Shown: positions 26,373-36,267, counted from the first letter of the stretch. The stretch: DNA of 64,000 bases from Flavobacterium sp. SCGC AAA160-P02 (GCA_000383355.1 KB911113.1:59031-123030), one strand, 5' to 3'. The notes: generated from the letters alone by a model not told the origin. Numbers and translations: made by a program.

Positions 26373-26882
26373 TTATTGAAGTTCATTTTTCTTTTCATCA
26401 ATCTCCTTAATGATTGCAGGAAATATAGTGGGAACAATTTCTTTTACAGGGGCATATAAGATAGACGCATCTAAGGTCTGTTTTTCTATAAAAGGAATAG
26501 TGCTATTTACTCTGGCAAAAAAAACAAAAATTACGCTTAAAATTACCACACTCTTTAGGAGGGCAAAAACACCTCCTAATATTTTATTAATAAGTCCAAG
26601 CGCTACAAAATCTGCCATTTTTGTGAAGACCTTTCCTAGAGAAGATACCGCAATTACAATGGCAATAAAAGTAACTGCAAATGCCGTTAACGCAATATAA
26701 TTTTCGCTCCACGCTACATACTTTTTTAAAATGTTTGCCGCAAAATAGGAAAAGTGAATTGCTCCATAAATACCACCAATTAGGGCAATTAGAGAGGCTA
26801 CTTCCACAAAAAACCCTTTCATAAAACCTCTTATAAAAGCAATAATTAAAATAACTGCTATTACAATATCGAAGATGTTCAT
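26373..26882 (-). CDS. CvpA family membrane protein
   Basis: A 169-residue protein with four hydrophobic segments and the CvpA-type opening FDIVIAVILIIAFIRGFMKGF, followed by ALIGGIYGAIHFS. CvpA proteins are inner-membrane proteins linked to colicin V production and envelope homeostasis. The ATG at 26882 is preferred: a longer frame would read through the -7 box at 26901-26908. The C-terminal tail is charged. Confidence 0.85.
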   Translation of the reverse strand: MNIFDIVIAVILIIAFIRGFMKGFFVEVASLIALIGGIYGAIHFSYFAANILKKYVAWSENYIALTAFAVTFIAIVIAVSSLGKVFTKMADFVALGLINKILGGVFALLKSVVILSVIFVFFARVNSTIPFIEKQTLDASILYAPVKEIVPTIFPAIIKEIDEKKNELQ

Positions 26883-26900
26883 AATACTTGTCGTTTTTTT

Positions 26901-26908
26901 CAAATATA
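26901..26908 (-). promoter_or_regulatory. -7 box of the cvpA-like gene
   Basis: TATATTTG on the minus strand fits TAnnTTTG, 18 bases before the ATG at 26882. Confidence 0.55.
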
Positions 26909-26958
26909 AGTAACTCAATGATATTCTTTGGTACTTTCTTGTTTGTATATTTACAATC

Positions 26959-28215
26959 ATGTATGCTTTGGTAGATTGTAATAACTTTTATGCTTCTTGT
27001 GAGCGGGTATTTAACCCCAACTTACAAAACAAACCTGTTGCTGTATTAAGTAATAATGATGGTTGTGTAATTGCTAGAAGCGATGAGGCAAAAAAATTAA
27101 ATCTCCCAATGGGTGCTCCTATTTTTAAATGGGAAAACTTCTGCAAGCATCATAAAGTTACCGTTTTATCCTCTAATTATCCGTTATATGGCGATATGAG
27201 CACTAGAGTTATGACTATTCTAGAGCAGTTTTCACCTAATGTTGAAGTGTATAGTATTGATGAAGCTTTTATAGACCTTACAGGATTTGATCATCATAAT
27301 TTTAATGATTACGGAACAAGCATTCGAAATAGAATTTTAAAATGGACCGGAATACCAACCTGTGTAGGAATCGCCCCCACAAAAGCGCTCTGTAAAGTAG
27401 CTAACAAGATTGCAAGAAAGTTTCCAAAAGAAACCGGTGGCGTTTATGTAATTGATTCTGAAGAAAAACGCCTAAAAGCACTCAAGTGGACAGCCATTAA
27501 AAATGTGTGGGGAATTGGTCGTCGTTTAGAAAAACGTCTGATTGTAAAGGGATGTAAAACAGCTTTTGATTTTACACAATTATCTGATGATTGGGTACGT
27601 CTAAATTTTTCAATTACAGAATGGAAATTAAAAAAAGACTTGGAAGGAGTTCCAACCATTGAATTCGAAATAAAACAAACTAAGCGCTCTATTGCAACCA
27701 CTAGAAGTTTTGAACAGACCTATTCAGATATTGAAAATATTACAGAACGAATATCTACTTTTGCTGCATGTTGCGCAGAAAAATTACGAGCACAAAAAAC
27801 TAGTTGCCATATGATCATCGTCTTATTAAGTAGCGATCGTCATAAAAGAGATGTAGCACAGCACAACGCTTCAAAAACAATAGTTTTCCCATACCCTACA
27901 GATTCTACACTTAGCATTACAAAGGCATCTGTAGAGGCCGTGAAAACAATGTTTAAAGCAGGTGTAAAATACAAGCGTGCAGGGATTATTGTTACAGGAC
28001 TGGTTCCTACAGACAATCATCAATTAAATTTATTTCTTCATGAAAACCCAAAGCACAAACCATTAATGTCTGCAATAGATCATTTAAATAAAAAATTTAA
28101 AACAACCACCATTAAATTAGCAAATCAAGATTTACAACGAACTTGGAAAATGAAACAAGAACGTCTGTCTCCAAAATATACCACAAAGATCAATGATATT
28201 ATTACCGTAAAATAA
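26959..28215 (+). CDS. umuC: Y-family DNA polymerase, UmuC-like
   Basis: A 418-residue translesion polymerase. The N-terminal palm is complete: MYALVDCNNFYASCERVF with the first catalytic Asp and the YSIDEAFIDL motif with Asp-Glu. The little-finger region contains KQTKRSIATTRSFEQ. UmuC needs processed UmuD, encoded next to it with no gap (stop TAA directly followed by ATG). The gene order umuC-umuD is the reverse of E. coli. No LexA box was identified. Confidence 0.92.
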   Translation: MYALVDCNNFYASCERVFNPNLQNKPVAVLSNNDGCVIARSDEAKKLNLPMGAPIFKWENFCKHHKVTVLSSNYPLYGDMSTRVMTILEQFSPNVEVYSIDEAFIDLTGFDHHNFNDYGTSIRNRILKWTGIPTCVGIAPTKALCKVANKIARKFPKETGGVYVIDSEEKRLKALKWTAIKNVWGIGRRLEKRLIVKGCKTAFDFTQLSDDWVRLNFSITEWKLKKDLEGVPTIEFEIKQTKRSIATTRSFEQTYSDIENITERISTFAACCAEKLRAQKTSCHMIIVLLSSDRHKRDVAQHNASKTIVFPYPTDSTLSITKASVEAVKTMFKAGVKYKRAGIIVTGLVPTDNHQLNLFLHENPKHKPLMSAIDHLNKKFKTTTIKLANQDLQRTWKMKQERLSPKYTTKINDIITVK

Positions 28216-28644
28216 ATGACAAAATCGCTTCAATTTTTCACCCCAAAAGCATCAAATAGTACTGGTGCAATTTTTATTGACACAGGAATCTCAGCTGGAT
28301 TTCCTTCTCCAGCAGATGATTTTAAAGAAACTAGAATTTCTCTAGATGAAGAATTAATTACCAATAAAGAAGCAACATTCTTTGCCAAAGTAAATGGGCA
28401 ATCTATGATTGGTGCTGGTTTAGATGATAATGATTTATTAGTTATTGACAGAAGTCTTGAACCTGAAAATAATAAAATAGCTGTTTGCTTTTTAGATGGT
28501 GAGTTTACAATCAAACGATTAAAAGTAGATGGCAATAACATATGGCTACAACCAGAAAATCCAAAGTATCCTATTATTAAAATCACCGAAGAGAATGATT
28601 TTGTTATTTGGGGAATTGTTACAAGTGTTATTAAAAAAGTATAG
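28216..28644 (+). CDS. umuD: UmuD-like S24 self-cleaving protease
   Basis: A 142-residue LexA/UmuD-type protein. The cleavage site lies between Ala27 and Gly28 in SAGFPSPADDF, equivalent to Cys-Gly in E. coli UmuD. The Ser-Lys dyad is Ser63 (NGQSMIGAG) and Lys100 (FTIKRLK), with the same 37-residue spacing as in UmuD. RecA-stimulated self-cleavage should yield UmuD' to activate the adjacent polymerase. Confidence 0.93.
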   Translation: MTKSLQFFTPKASNSTGAIFIDTGISAGFPSPADDFKETRISLDEELITNKEATFFAKVNGQSMIGAGLDDNDLLVIDRSLEPENNKIAVCFLDGEFTIKRLKVDGNNIWLQPENPKYPIIKITEENDFVIWGIVTSVIKKV

Positions 28645-28716
28645 GTTTAGAATTATATCCTTACCTACGTTTTACAAATTAAGCAGGATAAATTCTTGTT
28701 TTTTTAGTTAGAAGTC

Positions 28717-29166
28717 CTAATTCAAATTTCGTTGTTCAATAAAAAAACGTTTCATCAACTGACTGCATTCGTTTTCTAAAATACCACTAACTACTTTTGT
28801 TTTTGGATGTAAAGTTGTCTGTAAATTAACAAAGCCTCTTTGAGTCTCAGAAGCTCCGTATACAATCTTGCCTAGTTGGGCCCAATAACTTGCTCCTGCA
28901 CACATTTGGCATGGCTCTAAGGTTACATAAAGCGTACATTCTTTTAAATATTTTCCACCAAGAAAATCGGCCGCAGCGGTAAATGCTTGCATTTCTGCAT
29001 GTGCTGTTACATCATTTAAGGTTTCTGTAAGATTGTGTGCTCTGGCAATAATTTTATCATTCATTACAATCACAGCCCCAACAGGAACCTCTCTTTTCTT
29101 AAAAGCTAACTCTGCTTCCTGAAGTGCTTTTTTCATAAAATAAGTATCGTTAAAAGGCTGAATCAT
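28717..29166 (-). CDS. tadA: tRNA-specific adenosine deaminase
   Basis: A 149-residue zinc deaminase that converts A34 to inosine in tRNA-Arg. HAEMQAF supplies the zinc His and catalytic Glu, and PCQMCAGA supplies the two Cys ligands. The tail with KVVSGILENECSQLMKRFF is characteristic of TadA. It is transcribed divergently from dxs. Confidence 0.9.
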   Translation of the reverse strand: MIQPFNDTYFMKKALQEAELAFKKREVPVGAVIVMNDKIIARAHNLTETLNDVTAHAEMQAFTAAADFLGGKYLKECTLYVTLEPCQMCAGASYWAQLGKIVYGASETQRGFVNLQTTLHPKTKVVSGILENECSQLMKRFFIEQRNLN

Positions 29167-29217
29167 TTCAAAAAATATTTATTCAATATTACAAATATCT
29201 TTTGAGTTGTAAAATTG

Positions 29218-29225
29218 TATTTTTG
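29218..29225 (+). promoter_or_regulatory. -7 box of dxs, almost on the start codon
   Basis: TATTTTTG fits TAnnTTTG and lies four bases before the first ATG of dxs (29230). Transcription should start at or within a base or two of the ATG, giving a leaderless or near-leaderless message. Confidence 0.5.
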
Positions 29226-29229
29226 TAGC

Positions 29230-30993
29230 ATGATGAATGCTTTACTTGACGCCATAAAATTTCCATCAGATCTTAGAAAACTAACTACAGATCAATTGCC
29301 AAAATTGGCAAAAGAATTGCGTGCGTTTATTATTGATATCGTAGCTACAAAACAAGGCCATTTAGGAGCTAGTTTAGGTGTAGTAGAACTCACCATTGCC
29401 TTGCATTATTTATTTGATACGCCCAATGATTTATTGGTATGGGATGTGGGCCACCAAGCGTACGGACATAAAATTTTAACCGGTAGAAAAGATATTTTTG
29501 AGACCTACAGACAGCTTCACGGTATTTCAGGATTTCCAAAAATAACTGAAAGCAACTATGATGCTTTTGGAGTTGGACATTCTTCTACCTCAATCTCAGC
29601 TGCATTAGGAATGGCAATTGCCTCTTCTTTAAAAGGCGAAACAGAAAAACATCATATTGCAGTAATTGGCGATGCTTCTATTGCCAGTGGTATGGCATTT
29701 GAAGCGTTGAATCATGCGGGTGTTAGTAATGCTAATTTATTAATTATTTTAAATGATAACGCCATTGGTATCGATCCTTCTGTAGGTGCTTTAAAAGAGT
29801 ATTTAACCAAAGTAAAAACAGATAAATCTCTAGCAAAAAATAATATAATACGCGCACTAAACTTTGATTATTCTGGCCCTATAGATGGGCATGATTTAGA
29901 TAGTTTACTAAAAGAGCTAACACGCTTAAAAAATAAAAAAGGCCCTAAATTTTTACATGTTATTACCACAAAAGGAAAAGGACTCGATCAGGCAGAAAAA
30001 GATCAGGTAAAATACCATGCTCCTGGAAAATTTGATGCTAAAACAGGAGAATTAGCCCCTAAAAGTACAGCTGTTTTTCCTCCAAAATACCAAGATGTTT
30101 TTGGCTCAACTATTGTTGAACTAGCTAGAACAAACAAAAATATTATTGGAATTACTCCTGCAATGCTATCGGGAAGTTCCTTAAAAATGATGCTAGAAGA
30201 ATTTCCTGAAAGAACGTTTGATGTTGGTATTGCAGAACAGCATGCTGTAACCTTAGCTGCTGGTATGGCAACACAAGGAATGGTGCCATTTTGTAATATC
30301 TATTCTACCTTTATTCAACGAGCCTATGATCAAATAATACATGATGTCGCTTTGCAAAATCTACCAGTTATTTTTTGTCTAGATAGAGCTGGACTGGTTG
30401 GGGAAGATGGGGCTACACACCATGGTGTATTTGACATTAGTTATATGAGAGCCATTCCAAATATGATTGTTTTTGCGCCTAGAAATGAAGTAGAATTACG
30501 GAATATTTTATACACTTCTCAGTTGGGCTTAAATCATCCAATTGCCATTCGTTATCCCAGAGGAAGAGGGTTTTCTATTGATTGGAAAAAACCATTTGAA
30601 GCCATTGAACTAGGAACTGGAGTTTGTTTACAAAAAGGAACAAATAGTGCCATACTCTCTTTAGGAACTATTGGAAATAATGTCACAAAAGCACTAGAAG
30701 AGCTGCCGAATATTGCTCATTACGATATGCGATTTGCGAAACCTTTAGATGAAAAATTACTCCATACAATATGTGCTAATTTCAATCATATAATTACCAT
30801 TGAAGATGGTGTGAAAAAAGGTGGATTTGGCTCAGCTATTTTAGAATTTATTGCCGAACATCACTATAAAAATTCAATTAAAATTCTGGGAATACAGGAT
30901 GACTTTATAGAACATGGAACTATTGAAGAGCTTCAAAAAATAAATGGAATAGACTCAGGTGCTATCAAGCAAATTCTCAAAGATTTATATTAA
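29230..30993 (+). CDS. dxs: 1-deoxy-D-xylulose-5-phosphate synthase
   Basis: A 587-residue thiamine-diphosphate enzyme that makes DXP from pyruvate and glyceraldehyde 3-phosphate, the first step of the MEP isoprenoid pathway. Visible landmarks are DVGHQAYGHKILTGR, the cofactor motif GDASIASGMAFEALNHAG followed by an NDN, and the catalytic-Glu segment GIAEQHAVTLAAG. The usual GDG is GDA here, a conservative variant. Start could be 29230 or 29233. A hairpin terminator follows at once. Confidence 0.93.
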   Translation: MMNALLDAIKFPSDLRKLTTDQLPKLAKELRAFIIDIVATKQGHLGASLGVVELTIALHYLFDTPNDLLVWDVGHQAYGHKILTGRKDIFETYRQLHGISGFPKITESNYDAFGVGHSSTSISAALGMAIASSLKGETEKHHIAVIGDASIASGMAFEALNHAGVSNANLLIILNDNAIGIDPSVGALKEYLTKVKTDKSLAKNNIIRALNFDYSGPIDGHDLDSLLKELTRLKNKKGPKFLHVITTKGKGLDQAEKDQVKYHAPGKFDAKTGELAPKSTAVFPPKYQDVFGSTIVELARTNKNIIGITPAMLSGSSLKMMLEEFPERTFDVGIAEQHAVTLAAGMATQGMVPFCNIYSTFIQRAYDQIIHDVALQNLPVIFCLDRAGLVGEDGATHHGVFDISYMRAIPNMIVFAPRNEVELRNILYTSQLGLNHPIAIRYPRGRGFSIDWKKPFEAIELGTGVCLQKGTNSAILSLGTIGNNVTKALEELPNIAHYDMRFAKPLDEKLLHTICANFNHIITIEDGVKKGGFGSAILEFIAEHHYKNSIKILGIQDDFIEHGTIEELQKINGIDSGAIKQILKDLY

Positions 30994-30997
30994 AAAA

Positions 30998-31021
30998 GGC
31001 GCTGTAAACAGCGCCTTTTTT
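30998..31021. terminator. Bidirectional terminator between dxs and the T9SS cargo gene
   Basis: GGCGCTG (30998-31004) pairs with CAGCGCC (31009-31015) around TAAA, with A and T runs on either side. Confidence 0.92.
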
Positions 31022-31041
31022 CTTACTTATCTTCAAGCTAT

Positions 31042-34000
31042 CTAGCGAATTATTATTTTACTAGATGATTTTCTATTGTTTTGATCAACTAAATTCACAA
31101 TATAGGTACCTGCTCTTAGATTAACAGAAACCTGTTGTTTTGAAGCTTCGTTAAAATTAATTGTTGAAGAATATACTTGCCTTCCTGCCATATCAAAAAT
31201 CCTACATGTAGTTGCTCCTAAATCATTTTTGGCCATAAGCGTAAAATCACCATTTGAAATTGTAGGGTAGACTGTAAATGCTTTTTTATCTGTTAAGACA
31301 TCATCAACAGAAGCTACGGCATCTGTAAATTGTCCAGAGAAAACACCTCTTCCATAAGTGGCTGCAAAAACCATATTGTCATCTCTCATATCTAAATCGG
31401 TTACTTTTACGTTACTCATACCGTTATAAGACTGAATCCAAGTAGGATTGGTATCAGAAAAGTTTGAGGTTCTCCAAACTCCTAATTCTGTACCAATAAT
31501 TACCTCTTCTGTAAATAGTGGGTTTTGTAAAATAGCTTTCACAGGGATGTCTGGCAAATTTCCTTCTTTGCCTTCCCAAGTTGCTCCACCGTCGTTGGTA
31601 TACCAAATATTTTGAACACCATAATTGTGCATGGTTACAAAAATTTCGTTTTCATTGGTGCCTAACTCTATGTCAGAAACAGATCCAACAAAATCAGTAC
31701 CGGTTATATTTGTCCAAATAGGGTTGTTAGGAAAAACATTTGTGGTTCCTGCTAATTTAATTAATTTTCCATTTTTGAGACCAATAAATAAGTTAGATTG
31801 ATCTGTTGTATAATGAGAAACTGTTAATGCTGACGGTTCTGCATCCATAATATCAGTATTAGCAATATTAGTTCTAGTAACTGTTCCTGATTTAATATTT
31901 CCATACATCCTAACAATATAATTTGATCCACTAGAATAATTAGAGTATAAGATGTCTAAATTAGAATCTAGTGCTTCTTGATTGATAAAATCTCCATTAG
32001 ATCCAGATTCAGAATTAATAGTTCTCACATTTCCGTTTGAAAAGTCATATAGCTTAATATTTCCGTTGTATACATAATTTGCAATACAATACTGGTCTGT
32101 ACCATCTTGATCGAAGAAACTGTAAGCACCATCTCCACCTTGTCTTTCGTAAAAACTATTTACTCCATCAGAAGCATTTTCTATCATTAGAGTTCCATTG
32201 TCTTGTGCCCCTGCTAAAAAGTATTCAGCACCAGAAAAAGCAGTAGTTGGCGCTACCCCTACTGTATAAAATTGCAGGGTATTGTAGCCTTTCTTTCTGG
32301 GAAGAATAGTAACGCCTGCATCATTAGAAAGGTAGACACCTCCATCATTACTAAACAGCATTTTTGAAGAAGATGAAAAAGCTAATCCGTGTTGATCAGC
32401 ATGAACCGAAGACACATTTAATGCTGCTAAGTTGTTATTATTAGACCACTTAGAAATTTGATCCCAAGATGTTCCTCCATTAATACTTTTAAACAAATCT
32501 ATTCCACCAACATAAAGGATATCATCATTTGTAGGGTCTACTCTTAAAAGTAAGTCATAGAATGCTTGTCCTCTTGTAAAATCATTTTCAGGAATTCCAT
32601 TATCAACATCATTCGGTAATGGTAAAGTTGTAACATTTGTAAAATTATCAGTTGTTTTGTATATCCCAACTGGATCTGAACTTAATTGCGCTAAAACATA
32701 TATTGTGTTTGCATCTGTTTGTGAACAAGCAATTTCTGTTCTTCTACCCCCAGGTACAGTGTGCTTTAATGTAAATGTGGTTCCATCTGTAGATTGGTAG
32801 ATACGACCTCCCCCTTCACCAAAAGAATTAGATTGGGTAGAAACATAGATAGAATTATCTGCTGCAATTTTTATATTGTTTGGCTCTAAATTTTCCCCAG
32901 CACTTAGTGTTAGTTTAGAAAAACTAGTTCCATCAGTAGATTTATAAACTCCTACTTCGTTAATTCCTACTAAAGTTCCTGAAGCAACTGTTTCGGCAGC
33001 AGCAAAGAATACCTCAGAAGTTCCATTGTTATCTCTTACTACTAGATCATTTATATGCTGTATTCCTGGTAAAATAGTATATCCTGAAGTATTAGACCCA
33101 GGTTGTAAAGAACCATTAACCCCACTTCCTAAAGCTGCAATAATTGCATCTCCATCTATATTATTCACCATTGCAGAGGTAATTGTAATATTTAAAGGGT
33201 TTCCTTCCTCTTCAAAACCTAAACCATCACCTCCCATGGAGATGGCTGCTCCACTTACGTTGTTTACGACAATAACAGCTATTGCTCCTGCATCTTGAGC
33301 TCGCTTTACTTTGTCGTCAAAAGAACAAGCACCCCTTTTAATAACAGCTATTTTTCCATTCATCTCAGAAGTATTCTCAATAGTTGAACAGGCATCGTCT
33401 GTTGGAGAGGCACCGTCAATGGCAAGAACTAGATCTCCAGAAATAGCTGTGCTCAAAGGAGACCCAAAGGCAGCTGCAACAATTATATTATAATCTCCTG
33501 CAATATTGGCTGGACTATTAATTGTAAAGATTGCTCCAGGGCTCGTATCTACATAAGATGATCCTGTTACACCTCCATAGACCTGATTCCATGTTGCTCC
33601 TCCGTCTGTTGTTTTCCAAAGTCCGTTACCAACCGCGTCTCCGCCAGTATATGATTCTCCTGTTCCTACATACCAAATATTAGTATTGTTTGGGTCTACA
33701 GCGATTGAAGACACAGATAGGTTTTCTGAGATCCCTACATAGCTCCAAGCAGAATTTATATCTGAAATATTTGTGTTTTTCCACAATCCTCCACTAACAC
33801 CCCCAGCATACACTGTTTCTTGGCTATCATCATTTGGGTCAAAAAGTAAGGCTCTGGTTCTGCCGCCAATATTGTCTGGCCCTCTTTCTACCCAAGGATT
33901 ATTTTCAGCATCTCCTGGTGCTCTTTCTGACAACCTTTCTGCATTTAACTCTTTTTGTAATTGCAGTAATTCTCTTTTGTGTGTTCGCCCTGTTGCTGGA

Positions 34001-34224
34001 TTAATTTCATTTAAATATTCTTGTTCAAAATACTTGTTAGGAGGAAGTCCTTGAAGTTTTCGCTGGCTTTTTGTCAACTCAAGCGTTTTATTGTATTGAT
34101 GGCTTTCTAAAAAAGCAGCATGTTGTTTTCTTAATTTTTCTGTGGCAGATTCTTTTGTTGCGTAATTATAAATAAATATAGTACTAAGAATTGCGAATGT
34201 AAAAAGGAGTAATTTTTTTTTCAT
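31042..34224 (-). CDS. Large secreted protein: sortilin/BNR-type repeats, PA domain, T9SS sorting domain
   Basis: A 1060-residue protein with a signal sequence (about 1-20). A propeller-like region with Asp-box motifs (TDGGATWNQ, INGGTSWDQ, NDGGATWEG) begins after WVERGPDNIGGRTRALLF near 112. A protease-associated domain is inserted at about 235-375 (GKIAVIKRGACSFDDKV). A C-terminal Por/T9SS sorting domain is present (about 985-1060; VYPTISNGDFTL, RIFDMAGRQVY, RAGTYIVNL). It should be exported by the type IX system and anchored to or released from the surface. There is no protease catalytic site; a binding or adhesion role is an inference. Confidence 0.88.
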   Translation of the reverse strand: MKKKLLLFTFAILSTIFIYNYATKESATEKLRKQHAAFLESHQYNKTLELTKSQRKLQGLPPNKYFEQEYLNEINPATGRTHKRELLQLQKELNAERLSERAPGDAENNPWVERGPDNIGGRTRALLFDPNDDSQETVYAGGVSGGLWKNTNISDINSAWSYVGISENLSVSSIAVDPNNTNIWYVGTGESYTGGDAVGNGLWKTTDGGATWNQVYGGVTGSSYVDTSPGAIFTINSPANIAGDYNIIVAAAFGSPLSTAISGDLVLAIDGASPTDDACSTIENTSEMNGKIAVIKRGACSFDDKVKRAQDAGAIAVIVVNNVSGAAISMGGDGLGFEEEGNPLNITITSAMVNNIDGDAIIAALGSGVNGSLQPGSNTSGYTILPGIQHINDLVVRDNNGTSEVFFAAAETVASGTLVGINEVGVYKSTDGTSFSKLTLSAGENLEPNNIKIAADNSIYVSTQSNSFGEGGGRIYQSTDGTTFTLKHTVPGGRRTEIACSQTDANTIYVLAQLSSDPVGIYKTTDNFTNVTTLPLPNDVDNGIPENDFTRGQAFYDLLLRVDPTNDDILYVGGIDLFKSINGGTSWDQISKWSNNNNLAALNVSSVHADQHGLAFSSSSKMLFSNDGGVYLSNDAGVTILPRKKGYNTLQFYTVGVAPTTAFSGAEYFLAGAQDNGTLMIENASDGVNSFYERQGGDGAYSFFDQDGTDQYCIANYVYNGNIKLYDFSNGNVRTINSESGSNGDFINQEALDSNLDILYSNYSSGSNYIVRMYGNIKSGTVTRTNIANTDIMDAEPSALTVSHYTTDQSNLFIGLKNGKLIKLAGTTNVFPNNPIWTNITGTDFVGSVSDIELGTNENEIFVTMHNYGVQNIWYTNDGGATWEGKEGNLPDIPVKAILQNPLFTEEVIIGTELGVWRTSNFSDTNPTWIQSYNGMSNVKVTDLDMRDDNMVFAATYGRGVFSGQFTDAVASVDDVLTDKKAFTVYPTISNGDFTLMAKNDLGATTCRIFDMAGRQVYSSTINFNEASKQQVSVNLRAGTYIVNLVDQNNRKSSSKIIIR

Positions 34225-34245
34225 GTAAGTAGGATTAATTTAAGT

Positions 34246-34296
34246 CAAAAATAATTAAATAATTTGTTAAAATTTTATCTAATTTGTTAAAATTTT
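34246..34296 (-). promoter_or_regulatory. Promoter with tandem upstream repeat for the T9SS cargo gene
   Basis: TATTTTTG (minus strand, 34246-34253) is a -7 box 22 bases before the ATG. Directly upstream lie two identical 17-base copies starting at 34260 and 34280 (TAATTTGTTAAAATTTT), a 20-base period, in the position of the -33 element. Two helical turns apart, they could be a regulator site. Confidence 0.45.
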
Positions 34297-34414
34297 TATT
34301 GGGTGTTGTTTTTGTTATATACTAATTAACTGAAAACTATATAGTTCTAAAATAAAATCTTGTAGTTATCGTATCTATTAAGAATAATGAATGAATTACA
34401 AAACTTAATTTCTT

Positions 34415-34906
34415 TTACATTGGTACACGTTCGGATTTCTTCCAAAGTAATGATATTTTAAGATATCTCCTTTTTTTATTTTCAAGATATTCAACAACAG
34501 CCTCATCACCCTGAATCATAAAAGGAATTTTTTCAATTTCTTTTGTGGTATTTTCAATAGGTTTTATAAATGAATTGGTTTCTCGGTTTTCATCCTTTAA
34601 AATAGTACATTGATATTTCAAATCTGATTTAGATGTTAACTTACAGTATTTATCTTTAAAATAAATTCCTTCTAGCTGTATATTTTTACTCGAACTATCT
34701 CCCAAGGTCAAGAAAACAATTAATCCTGATCCTCCTCCCTTTACACCAGATACCCATGATTGATAATAGGATTCTTTAAAAACAAGATCTGTGTGTTTTT
34801 CTAAATTAAGTTGATTACTACACCCTATTGATGTCAATAATAAAAACAAGATAAAACTGTTTACTAAGTAATAGAATACTGAATGGTTTTGTGGTTTTCT
34901 TCGCAT
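34415..34906 (-). CDS. Lipoprotein of unknown function
   Basis: A 163-residue protein with a hydrophobic N-terminus (SFILFLLLTSIGC) ending in a lipobox, so it should be lipid-anchored. The rest is soluble and rich in Lys and Glu, with no recognisable domain. It starts 17 bases after the dgt stop and is probably co-transcribed with it. Confidence 0.65.
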   Translation of the reverse strand: MRRKPQNHSVFYYLVNSFILFLLLTSIGCSNQLNLEKHTDLVFKESYYQSWVSGVKGGGSGLIVFLTLGDSSSKNIQLEGIYFKDKYCKLTSKSDLKYQCTILKDENRETNSFIKPIENTTKEIEKIPFMIQGDEAVVEYLENKKRRYLKISLLWKKSERVPM

Positions 34907-34923
34907 TGGGTTTTATGATATTA

Positions 34924-36267
34924 TTAGATGATACTTCCTTGTATTTTTTTATGAATTCGAATGGCATAACCATCTGACATTCTAGACACATAACTGCAAA
35001 CAGCCATGATTCTCTCGTAAGGTGATGTAGAGGTTATTTGAAATTCTTTAGGTAGTAAATTAAGTAGTAGGCTATCATAATTGGTTGGAGTTCCTAGATG
35101 ATGATTGTTTAAAGCAGTTACAAAAATGTCTAAGAGATCGGCTATAATTTTATAGCCTGCTACTTCTTTTTCTACTACCTCCTGACTCTTGTATATTTTT
35201 GAAATACTAATTTTTAAAATGTCATTTATTTGTGCTTCATAGGCACATTTATCTAGTAAAGACGTAGAAAAAGTTCCTTTTAGAATGGCCTCTTCGTTTG
35301 TTAAAAAAATGGCTACTGCTTCATTAATTAGCGTATTTATAGCCAATGCTCTTAGATAACTAACTCTATCTTTTTTAAATTTTAATGAATGGTATTTTTT
35401 TATATCAATGGTGTTTTTAACCAGTTTAATTAAATACTCTAGGGCAAATTCTTCTTCTATTAATCCTAAATTTATTCCGTCTTCAAAGTCTATAATGGTA
35501 TAACAAATATCATCTGCGGCTTCTACTAAAAAAGTTAATGGATGCCTGTGATAACTAATTGCTGCTGATGTAGACTTGCCTAGCAGACCTAAATCTTCAA
35601 CAATGTCTAAAAAAGCTTCTTTTTCTGACTGAAAGCAACCGTATTTTTTATCTGCAATATGCTTGGTTGGTTTTTTTGGTAGTGACTCTTTAGGATATTT
35701 TATAAAAGCGCCCAAAGTTGCATAAGACAAGCGCAGCCCACCGTAAACTCCTTCTCTATTTTCGGTCAAAATTTTAAGCCCGTTGGCATTTCCTTCAAAA
35801 TCTATGAGATCTTGATATTCTTCTGCAGATAACGCCTCTTTGTATTGAGTTCCGTTGCCGGTTTTAAAATACTCTCCAATGGCTTTTTCTCCAGAATGAC
35901 CAAAAGGCGGATTTCCAATATCGTGCATTACAGAAGCTGCAGCTACAATGGCGCCAAAATCATTAAATGTATATCCTAATTCTTTTAAGTTTGGATGGCG
36001 TTCTAACAATACTTTACCAACTCTTCTTCCTAAAGTTCTACCAACTACAGAAACTTCTAAACTATGGGTAAGCCTGGTGTGAACAAAGTCTGTTTCAGAC
36101 AAAGGAATCACTTGTGTTTTATCTTGTAAACTTCTAAATGCTTCAGAAAATATAATTCTATCAAAATCTACTTCAAATCCCAAACGAGTTTCGTCTTGTT
36201 TGGCTCTTGGACGTTTTTGAAGGTCTCCAAAACGTTTTAAAGAAAGTAATTGTTCCCAGTTCATCAT
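34924..36267 (-). CDS. dgt: Deoxyguanosine triphosphate triphosphohydrolase-like protein
   Basis: A 447-residue HD-superfamily enzyme that removes triphosphate from dGTP and other dNTPs. The metal site is visible: RLTHSLEV supplies the first His, VMHDIGNPPFGHSGE supplies His-Asp, and a later Asp lies in the EAADDICYTIIDFED region. RLGFEVDFDRIIFSEAFRSLQDKTQV is the family's N-terminal signature. The ATG at 36267 (or 36264) is preferred to a start 13 residues earlier that adds only unrelated sequence. It sits downstream of nrdA and so opposes the activity of the reductase. Confidence 0.88.
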   Translation of the reverse strand: MMNWEQLLSLKRFGDLQKRPRAKQDETRLGFEVDFDRIIFSEAFRSLQDKTQVIPLSETDFVHTRLTHSLEVSVVGRTLGRRVGKVLLERHPNLKELGYTFNDFGAIVAAASVMHDIGNPPFGHSGEKAIGEYFKTGNGTQYKEALSAEEYQDLIDFEGNANGLKILTENREGVYGGLRLSYATLGAFIKYPKESLPKKPTKHIADKKYGCFQSEKEAFLDIVEDLGLLGKSTSAAISYHRHPLTFLVEAADDICYTIIDFEDGINLGLIEEEFALEYLIKLVKNTIDIKKYHSLKFKKDRVSYLRALAINTLINEAVAIFLTNEEAILKGTFSTSLLDKCAYEAQINDILKISISKIYKSQEVVEKEVAGYKIIADLLDIFVTALNNHHLGTPTNYDSLLLNLLPKEFQITSTSPYERIMAVCSYVSRMSDGYAIRIHKKIQGSII

